Positions 1 through 7,161 of a DNA stretch of 13,104 nucleotides are shown piece after piece. The translations under genes were made by a program, and so were the position numbers. The DNA lies in assembly GCA_964475545.1 (NCBI GenBank), contig CAYYXF010000034.1, forward strand, positions 1 to 13,104, in the 5' to 3' direction. Positions within the stretch are counted from its first letter, which is position 1. Each line of letters begins with the position of its first letter. The stretch comes from DASPTR01 sp964475545. GTDB taxonomy: Archaea; Thermoproteota; Bathyarchaeia; Bathyarchaeales; Bathycorpusculaceae. Below the pieces are notes generated by a model. It was not told the DNA's origin, did not search any database, and was given only the letters and a program-made list of their open reading frames with translations.

Positions 1-55
1 AACTCTCGTCGGCGGGTCCAAAGCCCGCTATGCTTGTCCACTACACCACCGGGCT
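1..55 (-). tRNA. tRNA-Gln (anticodon UUG), 3' end cut by the window edge
   Basis: Read on the minus strand, the sequence folds as the first 55 nt or so of a tRNA. The 5' acceptor strand is AGCCCGG (55 to 49). It is followed by TG, a D-arm GTGT...GCAT, an anticodon stem GCGGG/CCCGC and a seven-base loop CTTTGGA that gives anticodon TTG (19-21). Five variable-loop bases and the start of the T stem (AGAGT) follow. The T loop, 3' acceptor strand and any CCA end lie beyond position 1, so acceptor pairing cannot be checked. No intron is visible at the usual archaeal site just after the anticodon. Confidence 0.9.
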
Positions 56-78
56 TCTAATGTAAGGGACGATTTGAG

Positions 79-1203
79 CTAGCTTTTTATTGAATAATTC
101 TTGATTAAAACCTTCCTATCTTTGCGTATTTTGAGCACGGTTTCCCGAGTCTTGTTTATTGTGTCGCTCGCTTCGGCTTTTCCAACGTTGTTCAAATTTA
201 GGAAATTCACCATTCGGTCGTAGTTTTTCGGGTTCTTCTCCTCCAACCTTCTCAAAAGGCGCATTAGGGTTGCCCAGTTGATTCTGACGCCGCTACTTGA
301 AAATCTCAGCCAAGCATAGTTTTCGGCAATATCCAAGAATATTTTCGTCAGGTAATGCGAGGCCTCGATTATCTTCTCGGAGTCAATGAGGAAGCTCGTG
401 CGCATTATTACTCCCTGTAAAAAAGCTGGATTCAAATAATAGTCTAGTTTGGCCTTGACTTTGAAATGGATGGGTCTAAGCTTCTGAACGTTGCTTTTAG
501 TTGTGATGCTGATTTCTTTCCATATTGTCTTGAAGAGCTCAAGTTTGTCTCTGATTCTTGAGTCGTTAATATCATTCAGTTTTGACGTGTCTAAGTATTT
601 GTCAAATAGGTCAGGCATCTCCAGTTTTGCCGTTGCATGCTCCATTCGCTCTATGAAATGGCTGTTTGAGAATGGTTCCATGGCGATCTCAGAGAGAATT
701 TCGAGAATATCATCTAAAGCCGTTATCGCGAAGATTTGCGCGCTTTGGTAATCCTCTCTAGAGAAGGCTGATGTTGCTCGGCTAAGGTATATGTCAGAAT
801 CCAACAGGTGAGCCTCTGTCCTAATGCCGATTCTTTCAGGAGAAGCATAGGACTTTGCCATCAAGAGCTTCGTATTAGTCAAGAGCCAGTCGCGGTCATA
901 TAGAATTTGCATTTCGTATAGCTTCTGATCTATTTCAGGTGGGATCATGTCATGCAACCATTTCCTTGGGACAAAATTCATGTCTACGAGAAAGCCACTA
1001 GAAACCAGTCTTTCGACATACTCATAGTTGAAATCGTTCCTGCTAAGAATGAACAAGTCAACATCGCTTGACTCTGTGGCATCTCCTCTACTCCAACTGC
1101 CGAACAAACCTACGCCGTAGACATTTACCCTGCACTTAAGTTCGTTGACCAGTTTCTCCAACATTCTCCGCATCTTCTCAGGAAGCATTATCATGCAAAC
1201 CAT
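79..1203 (-). CDS. Nucleotidyltransferase-domain protein with helical C-terminal half
   Basis: This is a 374-residue protein of the polymerase-beta-like nucleotidyltransferase superfamily. Residues 35-50 hold the signature G-S-x-x-R-G-D-x-x-x-x-S-D-x-D-L, with metal-binding Asp47 and Asp49; a third acidic residue, Asp74 (LVDMNF), sits on the next strand. The active site therefore looks intact and should transfer a nucleotide to an unknown acceptor. Residues about 115-374 are mostly helical. The stretch around 150-172 (REDYQSAQIFAITALDDIL) resembles the HEPN or substrate-binding helices often fused to minimal nucleotidyltransferases, but I see no R-x4-6-H HEPN nuclease motif. The start is the first of three nearby Met codons (1, 4, 6), with AAAGG only a few bases upstream, so Met4 is also possible. 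It ends 24 nt before tRNA-Gln. Domain assignment is firm; substrate and role are unknown. Confidence 0.8.
   Translation of the reverse strand: MVCMIMLPEKMRRMLEKLVNELKCRVNVYGVGLFGSWSRGDATESSDVDLFILSRNDFNYEYVERLVSSGFLVDMNFVPRKWLHDMIPPEIDQKLYEMQILYDRDWLLTNTKLLMAKSYASPERIGIRTEAHLLDSDIYLSRATSAFSREDYQSAQIFAITALDDILEILSEIAMEPFSNSHFIERMEHATAKLEMPDLFDKYLDTSKLNDINDSRIRDKLELFKTIWKEISITTKSNVQKLRPIHFKVKAKLDYYLNPAFLQGVIMRTSFLIDSEKIIEASHYLTKIFLDIAENYAWLRFSSSGVRINWATLMRLLRRLEEKNPKNYDRMVNFLNLNNVGKAEASDTINKTRETVLKIRKDRKVLIKNYSIKS
84..92 (-). promoter_or_regulatory. Candidate TATA box for tRNA-Gln
   Basis: The minus strand reads TTCAATAAAAAGCT here. The A/T core is centred about 33 nt upstream of the mature tRNA 5' end, which would put transcription start a few bases before the tRNA. 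It overlaps the last four codons of the nucleotidyltransferase gene. The match to the archaeal TATA consensus is only moderate. Confidence 0.35.
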
Positions 1204-1274
1204 TTTCCTTTGATAAATCAGTAGGCTGCCTCAGTATTCAAAATTTCTTATTAGGCTACTCGTTGGGGAATCGT

Positions 1275-1288
1275 AAACTTTATATATT
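1275..1288 (+). promoter_or_regulatory. TATA box of the TFB gene
   Basis: AAACTTTATATATT is a near-ideal archaeal TATA element with a purine/A-rich BRE-like flank on its left. It predicts a transcription start near 1308-1312 and so a 5' leader of about 95 nt. The leader carries an 11-bp dyad (GATTCCGAATC, 1338-1348) and a short ATG reading frame beginning at 1363. Confidence 0.7.
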
Positions 1289-1393
1289 AAGACATTCCAC
1301 TTGGCTAGTTACGCGGGGACCGGATGGACAATTTTCTGATTCCGAATCCCTGATTTAGGAACATGAAAGTGACGGTTCTACGCATTGCGAGTT

Positions 1394-1400
1394 GGGTGAG
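1394..1400 (+). promoter_or_regulatory. Ribosome binding site fixing the TTG start of TFB
   Basis: GGGTGAG is complementary to the archaeal 16S 3' end and lies five bases before the TTG codon at 1406. No ATG or GTG in this frame lies between it and the conserved zinc ribbon, so TTG is the likely start. Confidence 0.65.
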
Positions 1401-1405
1401 TAGAA

Positions 1406-2344
1406 TTGAGCAAAAAAGAAAGTAGAGCTCATCAACGTCTAGTTGACAAGTGCCCAGAGTGTGGGAGTGCAAACCTAGTTCATGATTATGACACAGGCGA
1501 GACCGTCTGCGGTGACTGCGGACTCGTCCTGTATGAGCAGATGATGGATAAGGGACCAGAATGGCGAGCGTTCACCCAAGAAGAGAAAGCATCCAGAAGC
1601 CGGGTGGGTGTGCCGACTTCATATTCCGTTCATGACAAAGGACTGTCAACAGCCATAAGCCAAGTTGATCGTGACGCATTTGGAAGGAAGCTTCCACTCT
1701 CTACACGTCTGCAAATGTGGCGATTGAGAAAATGGCAGATACGTTCTAGGGTTCACTCTTCAATCGACCGAAACCTGGCTCAGGCAATGGCTGAACTGGA
1801 CAGGCTCTCGGACAAAGTCTACATTCCACCACCAATCAAGGAAAAAGCTGCTGTGATTTACCGCAAAGCACTGGACAAGGGCCTAGTTCGCGGCAGATCA
1901 ATCGCAGCCATAGCCGCAGCCGCGCTTTATGCGGCCTGCCGTGGAAGTGGAACGCCAAGAACCCTTCGCGAAATTGCGGAGGCAAGCCTTGTCGACAAGA
2001 AAGATGTCGCTCGCTGCTACAGACTGCTGCTTCGTGAACTCGGGGTGCACATGCCAATCGCTGATCCGCTAACGTACGTTTCAAAAATCGCTGAGAATAC
2101 TGGAATATCAGGCAAAACTCAGGGAAAGGCCATTGCGATTCTTCGAGAAGCCAAAAAAAGAAGAGCCTCTGCCGGCAAAGATCCTATGGGTTTAGCTGCT
2201 GCCGCACTGTACATTGCCTGCTTGCAGAACAACGAGAAGAAAACGCAGAAGGACATAGCTGAAGCTGCTGGAGTGACGGAAGTAACCGTCAGAAATCGTT
2301 ACAAAACCTTGAAAAGACAGCTAAATCTGGAGCTTCCGGATTAA
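1406..2344 (+). CDS. tfb: Transcription initiation factor B (TFB, TFIIB homologue)
   Basis: This is the archaeal basal factor that bridges TBP-TATA and RNA polymerase and reads the BRE. At 312 residues it has normal family length. The N-terminal zinc ribbon uses Cys16, Cys19, Cys35 and Cys38 (CPECG...CGDCG). The B-reader/linker follows at about 48-105 (GPEWRAFTQEE onward). Two cyclin repeats lie at about 115-210 and 215-308; the second ends in a helix-turn-helix (TQKDIAEAAGVTEVTVRNRY) that contacts the BRE. Translation starts at TTG with a good Shine-Dalgarno sequence. Upstream is a strong TATA box and a leader of about 95 nt, unusually long for a basal factor. Its TAA shares the tetranucleotide TTAA with the stop codon of the convergent zinc-ribbon gene. 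Whether this is the main TFB or a paralogue cannot be told from one window. Confidence 0.97.
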   Translation: MSKKESRAHQRLVDKCPECGSANLVHDYDTGETVCGDCGLVLYEQMMDKGPEWRAFTQEEKASRSRVGVPTSYSVHDKGLSTAISQVDRDAFGRKLPLSTRLQMWRLRKWQIRSRVHSSIDRNLAQAMAELDRLSDKVYIPPPIKEKAAVIYRKALDKGLVRGRSIAAIAAAALYAACRGSGTPRTLREIAEASLVDKKDVARCYRLLLRELGVHMPIADPLTYVSKIAENTGISGKTQGKAIAILREAKKRRASAGKDPMGLAAAALYIACLQNNEKKTQKDIAEAAGVTEVTVRNRYKTLKRQLNLELPD

Positions 2345-2559
2345 GGCTGCCGTTGCTGATTTTCTTCTTTTTCAAGTTCCATAATTATAGGGCCGTTGTA
2401 CCCGCAGTCTTCGCATACATACTTCCTAGGAGCCAGCCAATAATCAACACGGGAAGACAAGTGAATATTCGGACTGGCACATTTTGGGCAATAACTCTTT
2501 GATGGCTTTGCACGTCTGAGTGATTTTAATATCTCACGTATGTCCCCTAGTAAGGTCAT
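2341..2559 (-). CDS. Small zinc-ribbon protein
   Basis: This is a 72-residue protein with one zinc ribbon: Cys24-x2-Cys27 (CPKC) and Cys49-x2-Cys52 (CEDCG), the pairs being separated by a basic, aromatic strand region (VDYWLAPRKYV). The N-terminal 20 residues are basic and likely helical; the C-terminus is acidic then Gln-rich. It lies 28 nt downstream of aIF1 on the same strand, so the two are probably co-transcribed, and AAGGTG about 10 nt upstream supports the ATG. The fold suggests nucleic-acid or protein binding in the information-processing machinery. I do not recognise a specific family and assign no function. Confidence 0.8.
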   Translation of the reverse strand: MTLLGDIREILKSLRRAKPSKSYCPKCASPNIHLSSRVDYWLAPRKYVCEDCGYNGPIIMELEKEENQQRQP

Positions 2560-2587
2560 TTTGAGCTTGCACCTTCGCGTGCCACGG

Positions 2588-2896
2588 TCATTGGAGTTGT
2601 ATGTTCTCTTCTGGATAGCCGAGTCCTACCAAATATTGGCGAACCCTGTCCCTATGGTCTCCCTGTAACATTATTAGGCCATTCTTCGCGGTTCCCCCGC
2701 ACGCGCAGAAATTCTTCAATTTCTGAGCCATTCCCGCGAGGTCCGTGTTTTTGTCGTCGATACCGTCAACTATTGTTGTTGGTCTGCCAAATTTTCTGGT
2801 TTCAAGTCGTATTCGAATCCGTTGTTGTTCCTTCTCGATCTCGCCGCAAGCACACAAGTCTTTTGGAAGCCCGCATGTTGGACAAATGTCAGCCAT
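2588..2896 (-). CDS. sui1: Translation initiation factor aIF1 (SUI1/eIF1 family) with N-terminal zinc motif
   Basis: This 102-residue protein belongs to the SUI1/eIF1 family, which binds the small ribosomal subunit near the P site and checks start-codon selection. Residues 5-17 form a small cysteine knuckle (CPTCGLPKDLCAC) typical of archaeal members. Residues about 25-102 are the SUI1 alpha/beta domain with the conserved segments GRPTTIVDGID, KLKNFCACGGTAK and LIMLQGDHRDRVRQYL. A TATA-like element at 2926-2933 predicts transcription starting only a few bases before the ATG, and no Shine-Dalgarno sequence is visible, so the mRNA is probably leaderless. It is first in a unit with the downstream zinc-ribbon gene. 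Confidence 0.95.
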   Translation of the reverse strand: MADICPTCGLPKDLCACGEIEKEQQRIRIRLETRKFGRPTTIVDGIDDKNTDLAGMAQKLKNFCACGGTAKNGLIMLQGDHRDRVRQYLVGLGYPEENIQLQ

Positions 2897-2925
2897 GATG
2901 CTCAGACGTATAAAAGCTATGGCGA

Positions 2926-2933
2926 GTATATAA
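2926..2933 (-). promoter_or_regulatory. TATA box of the aIF1 unit
   Basis: The minus strand reads TTATATAC, centred about 33 nt before the aIF1 ATG. That predicts a leader of only about 5-10 nt, consistent with the lack of a ribosome binding site. A second A/T element (TTTTATAC, 2908-2915) is too close to the start to serve. Confidence 0.5.
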
Positions 2934-3045
2934 GATTTTCAAATCCATCTTCAATAAATCAACTACGTAGCCTCGCTGCATTTCTTGATCTGAAATCTGG
3001 AAAACTATATGAACACGCTACCCCGATTTGCAGTAATCATCAGGA

Positions 3046-3055
3046 AAGTTTAATG
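3046..3055 (+). promoter_or_regulatory. Candidate TATA box of the lysine/saccharopine dehydrogenase-like gene
   Basis: AAGTTTAATG lies about 29 nt before the ATG at 3080. No Shine-Dalgarno sequence precedes that ATG, as expected for a leaderless transcript. A competing element, AAACTATATGA at 3003-3013, would give a leader of about 45 nt. Confidence 0.35.
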
Positions 3056-3079
3056 GAGACTACCTGTTGACTAGTCTTC

Positions 3080-4228
3080 ATGAGAGTTCTAGTCGTTGGT
3101 TGTGGGAACATAGGATCTGTGGCGGCCAAAGATCTTGCCACAAACATGAATTCTGTTGAGGTTGTCGTTGCAGACAACAATGAGACAAGAGCCAAAGCAG
3201 CTGCAGAGGATATTGGAACAGACAACGTTTCATGCATCAGATTAAACGCCGAAAATCATCAAGAGCTGCGGGACACACTGAAGGATTTCACTTTGGTCAT
3301 GGGCTTCTTGCCGGGAAACTTAGGCTATCGCCTTGCTCAGACTTGTGCCGAAGCGGGGAAAAACCTGGTCGATGTGTCCTACATGGCTGAGAACCCGATG
3401 ATTCTGAATGAGAAGGCTGCAAAGGCCAGCGTTGCAATCGTCCCGGACTGCGGCTTGGCTCCGGGCATAAGCAACCTATTGGTGGGGCACGCGGTAACGC
3501 TGCTCAGCGAGATCAGAACTGTTCATATAATGGTAGGTGGGCTTCCAGAAAGGCCCCTGCCACCTTTAGGCTACACCGTCACCTGGTCGCCTGAAAGCCT
3601 CATTGACGAGTACATGCGGAAAGCCGGAATAGTCAGGAAAGGAAGAAATATTGAAGTTGAAGCTTTAAGCGGGCTGGAACAAGTCGAATTCCCAGGCATC
3701 GGAAAGCTTGAAGCCTTCTATACTGATGGACTTAGAACCCTTTTACACACCATAGATAACGCAGATGAAATGTGGGAGAAGACACTGCGATATCCAGGCC
3801 ATGCTGAGAAGATCAAGGTCCTCAGGGACCTTGGATTCTTTGATGAAACGCAAATTGATGTCGCAGGCAAGCATGTATCGCCAAGGAAACTCACTGCCGC
3901 GCTATTACAGCGAAAACTTCAGAGACCAGATATAAAAGATGTCGTGGCGTTGAGAGTTGAAGTCTCTGGCATTGAGAAGGGAAAGCAAACAACATACCGT
4001 TATGATCTATTGGACTTCTATGATGAGGAAAAGAAGATAACAGCTATGGCTAGAACCACGGCTTATCCAGCATCAATTACCGCAAGGCTTATGCTTGAAA
4101 AAGCAGTGAAAGACATAGGTGTTGTTCCGACCGAAAGGATAGGCATGCACGGCGAGCTTTTTGACATGTTTATCAGCGAACTTGAGAAGCGCCACATAAA
4201 GATCACCGAAGAAAGGATGATAAGTTGA
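3080..4228 (+). CDS. Lysine 6-dehydrogenase / saccharopine dehydrogenase-like oxidoreductase
   Basis: This is a 382-residue, soluble NAD(P)-dependent enzyme. The N-terminal Rossmann fold is clear: G7-x-G9-x-x-G12 after the first strand and Asp32 at the end of the second strand, which favours NAD over NADP. Residues 121-137 (VPDCGLAPGISNLLVGH) match the D-x-G-x-x-P-G-x-x-N-x-L segment of the saccharopine dehydrogenase/lysine 6-dehydrogenase family. The C-terminal part is the expected alpha/beta catalytic domain, and the length fits the single-domain lysine 6-dehydrogenase group better than full bifunctional enzymes. Substrates known in the family are L-lysine and saccharopine, but other amino acids are possible. 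The gene stands alone, 190 nt upstream of the thiolase operon and divergent from aIF1, so the neighbours do not define a pathway. Confidence 0.85.
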   Translation: MRVLVVGCGNIGSVAAKDLATNMNSVEVVVADNNETRAKAAAEDIGTDNVSCIRLNAENHQELRDTLKDFTLVMGFLPGNLGYRLAQTCAEAGKNLVDVSYMAENPMILNEKAAKASVAIVPDCGLAPGISNLLVGHAVTLLSEIRTVHIMVGGLPERPLPPLGYTVTWSPESLIDEYMRKAGIVRKGRNIEVEALSGLEQVEFPGIGKLEAFYTDGLRTLLHTIDNADEMWEKTLRYPGHAEKIKVLRDLGFFDETQIDVAGKHVSPRKLTAALLQRKLQRPDIKDVVALRVEVSGIEKGKQTTYRYDLLDFYDEEKKITAMARTTAYPASITARLMLEKAVKDIGVVPTERIGMHGELFDMFISELEKRHIKITEERMIS

Positions 4229-4361
4229 GTCAAGAGGCCTTTAAACACGCTTCTTAAGTCATCTGCCTTCAGGTCAGGCTTCTGCTCTGGACAATAACAG
4301 GGTTGGGCCTTTCTCCAGCAATAAATCATCAATGTTTTCCCGAACGCCGAAATGGCAAACA

Positions 4362-4369
4362 CTTAAAAG
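4362..4369 (+). promoter_or_regulatory. Candidate TATA box of the thiolase / HMG-CoA synthase operon
   Basis: CTTAAAAG lies about 53 nt before the thiolase ATG and predicts a leader of about 25-30 nt, long enough to include the AAGGTG ribosome binding site at 4403-4408. A nine-codon frame starting with ATG at 4411 overlaps the thiolase start out of frame. Nothing else is evident in the 190-nt gap 4229-4418. Confidence 0.4.
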
Positions 4370-4418
4370 ACAAGGTGAAGGCGATATTGCTAACTGATCA
4401 AAAAGGTGTTATGAAGCA

Positions 4419-5621
4419 ATGCAGACTCGACCAGCTATAGTTGCAGCTGGAAGAACAAGGTTCGGAGAACATTATGAGAAAGAACCTGAAAAACTGATTG
4501 AAGAAGCATGGCTTAAGGCTTCAATCGAAGCTAACATAGAACGCAAGGATGTGGAAGCCTGCTACCTTTCAGACTATTTTCTTCCCATCACAAACAAACT
4601 TGGCCTCGAGGAAGGCTTCTTGTCTGAACTTACAGAACTTCACGTTCCAATGGAAGTAACCCGGTCGTTCGGCTCGGCCCTGTCAAACGCCTGTAACGCC
4701 ATTATCGCTGGCAGGTACAGCATGGTTTTGGTTGGCGGCATAGAAAAGATGACTGACAGATGGGACAAAATCCGTGACGACCTAATGCTCCTCGAAGATC
4801 CTTGGAGCTACTATGCTGGATGCACGCCGGAGGCAAATCATGAACTCATGCTTCGAGCTTACGTCAAGAAATATGGCATAAAAGGAGAAGACCTTGAAAA
4901 ATTGAATATTGCTTTGGCGCAAGTCTCTGTCAAGAATCACTTACATGCAACAAAGAACGAGTGCGCACAATATCAGAGGAAGATAACAGTCGAAAACGTC
5001 CTAAATGCGAGAAAAGAAGCCCACAAATCTTTAGGGCTTTATGATTATGCCCCAATTTCCGATGGTGCTGCGACGCTTATTCTTACAAGCGACAAAGCTG
5101 CCAGAAGACTCACAGACAGGCCGGTGTACGCCCTAGGTTTTTCGTCTGCAACAGACTATTTGACCTTCCCAGCGAGAGAAGATCTGACACATTTCATCGT
5201 GACCAAGATAGCCATGAAGAATGCCCTGAAAATGGCAGGAGTGGACTTGTGGGATCTACGGCTCGTTGAGCTTTATGATCAATCCACCGCTATGGAAATG
5301 GTCTCGCTTGAAGATCTGGGGTTCTGTCCACCTGGAAAAGCTTGGAGAAGCATATACGAAAGCTGTCAAGATTACCGAGGCCATTATGATATTGGTGGAA
5401 ACAAGCTTTTCGTGAACATGAACGGTGGCCTGAAAGCAGATGGTAACCCGCTGGGTGCCACGGGTGGAGCACAGATTTTTGAGGTTTTTAGGCAGCTGAG
5501 AGGAGAAGCTGGAGAAAGACAAGTCAAGAGTGACGGAGGGTTGAGGTATGGCTGTGTGCTTGAGCTTGAAGGTTTCGGGACCAAAGGTTATGTTTACATT
5601 TTGGGAAGTGACTCGAATTGA
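4419..5621 (+). CDS. Thiolase-fold protein (SCP2/archaeal thiolase type) lacking the usual catalytic residues
   Basis: At 400 residues this protein has full thiolase length and is collinear with the archaeal acetoacetyl-CoA thiolases that partner HMG-CoA synthase. The catalytic loops are changed. At the nucleophile position (family A-C-A-S-G) it has T81-R-S-F-G85, so Cys becomes Arg82. The family H-D-C-F motif is Y286-D-Q-S. The G-H-P-x-G-A-T-G loop is G342-N-P-L-G-A-T-G, losing its His. The last loop (family N-x-G-G) reads L-E-L-E-G at 381-385. Structural motifs such as VGGIEKM and SDGAA remain, so this is not simple decay. It begins an operon and overlaps the DUF35-HMG-CoA synthase start by four bases. 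Family knowledge suggests a scaffold subunit or a new activity; Ltp2-type aldolases are Cys-less thiolase relatives that also work with a DUF35 partner. The alignment was done by eye. Confidence 0.85.
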   Translation: MQTRPAIVAAGRTRFGEHYEKEPEKLIEEAWLKASIEANIERKDVEACYLSDYFLPITNKLGLEEGFLSELTELHVPMEVTRSFGSALSNACNAIIAGRYSMVLVGGIEKMTDRWDKIRDDLMLLEDPWSYYAGCTPEANHELMLRAYVKKYGIKGEDLEKLNIALAQVSVKNHLHATKNECAQYQRKITVENVLNARKEAHKSLGLYDYAPISDGAATLILTSDKAARRLTDRPVYALGFSSATDYLTFPAREDLTHFIVTKIAMKNALKMAGVDLWDLRLVELYDQSTAMEMVSLEDLGFCPPGKAWRSIYESCQDYRGHYDIGGNKLFVNMNGGLKADGNPLGATGGAQIFEVFRQLRGEAGERQVKSDGGLRYGCVLELEGFGTKGYVYILGSDSN

Positions 5622-7129
5622 GCAGTGAACCGATAGAGAGAAGGGTCTCATACCTAGGGGACAGATTAAGAGGGACGCGTTGCCAAATCTGCGGCAAGGA
5701 ATATTTTGAAATTAGAGACTACTGCGGAAACTGCGGCAGAAAAAGCTTCGAGAAGATGGTTGAAACTGATCTCTTCTATGAGAAAGGCAGGCTTGAAGTC
5801 TGCACGCTTGTTAATGAACCCACAAACAAGTTTACAAAACTGGGCAAATATGTTTACGGCATAGTTTCTTTTCACAATGAGAAGATTCGTGTTCCTGGAA
5901 GATTAACTGATCAGATGATAAAGGGCGATGAGGAAATTGATTTTTCAGCTTTGGAAGGAAGACCTGTTGTGCCAAGGTTCAGAAGGCGCTATTCGGTAGA
6001 CAAAAGCGACATCATTCCCACAATATCTCTGACTTTTACCTTCTCTGACGAGTATTATCCGCATCAGGACTGCAGCATCCTGAAGCCTAAGAAAGAATAT
6101 GATTTCCCTGGAATAGTGGGCTACGGTTTCTACTCTTCAAGATTCAGAATAAGAGAAGGAAACATGGAGCGTGCAATTCCATTCATTGATGAAGACGCAA
6201 TAACGGCAGCAGTAGAAGCTGGAAAGCTAGCGTTGATCCACTCGGGAGTTGACAGTTCAATGGTTGGCAAGATCTATGTAGGGTCAGAATCCAACCCGTA
6301 TGCCGTCAAACCCATAGCTTCAAAAGTAGCTCAAGTTCTGAGACTCGGCGAGGAAGACGAAGACGACATACAAGGAGTCGACGCGATCGACACAGAGTTT
6401 GCCTGCAAGGCCGCTACGAGCGTGTTCAAAGACGCAGCCTCACTTGTCAACTATTCAAAATCGAACATTCAAAACGCCATGGTCGTGGGCACGGACAACT
6501 CTCAAGCCGCTCCGCGCGACTGCCCAGGCGGGGAACTGGACCTGTTTGTTGGATATGGCGCAGCTGCTTACATCTTCGGAAAACATGACGTGATTGCGGA
6601 AATCGAAGGCTGGTACTCATGCACCTCCGACACGCCTGACTTCTGGCGAAGGGACGGCGAACCACACCCGATGCATGGCGGAAGATTCACCGGTGACCCT
6701 GCATATTTTAAACATGTTAGGAAAGCGGCTAAGAAGCTGATGGAACGCCTCAGATTGCAAGCGGGAGATGTTGATTACTTTGTTGCACATCAGCCTAATG
6801 CTCAGTTTCCAGTGAGAGTTGCAAAGGAGCTTGGATTCAAAGAGGAGCAGTACTTGCCTTCGCTCCAAGTGGTCAAGTTTGGCAACACGTACTCTGGGGC
6901 TTCGCCTCTAGGGCTTGCAGCCGTCTTAGACGTGGCAGAGCCGGATGCACGCATTCTAGTCGTTAGCTATGGTTCAGGAGCTGGAAGCGACGCTTATTCA
7001 CTAGTTACAACGAGCCAGCTCTTGGACAAAAGGTCGCGTCAGAAACTAACAGTTAAATATCAAGCAGGAAATCCCTTCTTAGAATACGTTGATTATACAA
7101 CCTACAGGCGGCTAAAAATTGGAATGTAA
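5618..7129 (+). CDS. DUF35 - HMG-CoA synthase fusion protein
   Basis: This is a 503-residue fusion. Residues about 15-150 are a DUF35-type acyl-CoA-binding module: a rubredoxin-like zinc ribbon with Cys22, Cys25, Cys36 and Cys39, then an OB fold (about 58-125, including YVYGIVSF and VPGRLTDQ). Residues about 163-503 are the complete archaeal HMG-CoA synthase, which joins acetyl-CoA and acetoacetyl-CoA in the mevalonate pathway to isoprenoid lipids. The expected catalytic set is present: Glu224 (GSESNP), Cys263 (TEFACKA) and His391 (VAHQPNAQFP), plus the conserved NTYSG and SYGSGAGSDAY segments. In other archaea DUF35, thiolase and HMG-CoA synthase are separate chains forming one complex; here the DUF35 module is covalently attached. 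Translation begins at TTG, overlapping the thiolase TGA as TTGA, so the two are probably translationally coupled. Confidence 0.95.
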   Translation: MSSEPIERRVSYLGDRLRGTRCQICGKEYFEIRDYCGNCGRKSFEKMVETDLFYEKGRLEVCTLVNEPTNKFTKLGKYVYGIVSFHNEKIRVPGRLTDQMIKGDEEIDFSALEGRPVVPRFRRRYSVDKSDIIPTISLTFTFSDEYYPHQDCSILKPKKEYDFPGIVGYGFYSSRFRIREGNMERAIPFIDEDAITAAVEAGKLALIHSGVDSSMVGKIYVGSESNPYAVKPIASKVAQVLRLGEEDEDDIQGVDAIDTEFACKAATSVFKDAASLVNYSKSNIQNAMVVGTDNSQAAPRDCPGGELDLFVGYGAAAYIFGKHDVIAEIEGWYSCTSDTPDFWRRDGEPHPMHGGRFTGDPAYFKHVRKAAKKLMERLRLQAGDVDYFVAHQPNAQFPVRVAKELGFKEEQYLPSLQVVKFGNTYSGASPLGLAAVLDVAEPDARILVVSYGSGAGSDAYSLVTTSQLLDKRSRQKLTVKYQAGNPFLEYVDYTTYRRLKIGM

Positions 7130-7161
7130 GAGTTCATTCAAGAATGAGGAGAAATGACAAA

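Noticed and set aside
79..1203. CCA-adding enzyme (tRNA nucleotidyltransferase)
   Set aside because: The motif spacing and the C-terminal helical half do not match the archaeal class I CCA enzyme, which is longer and has a recognisable tail domain.
5256..5651. 131-codon open frame on the minus strand inside the thiolase gene
   Set aside because: It lies antisense to a clearly conserved thiolase-fold gene, its composition looks like a reversed coding strand, and no promoter or ribosome binding site supports it.
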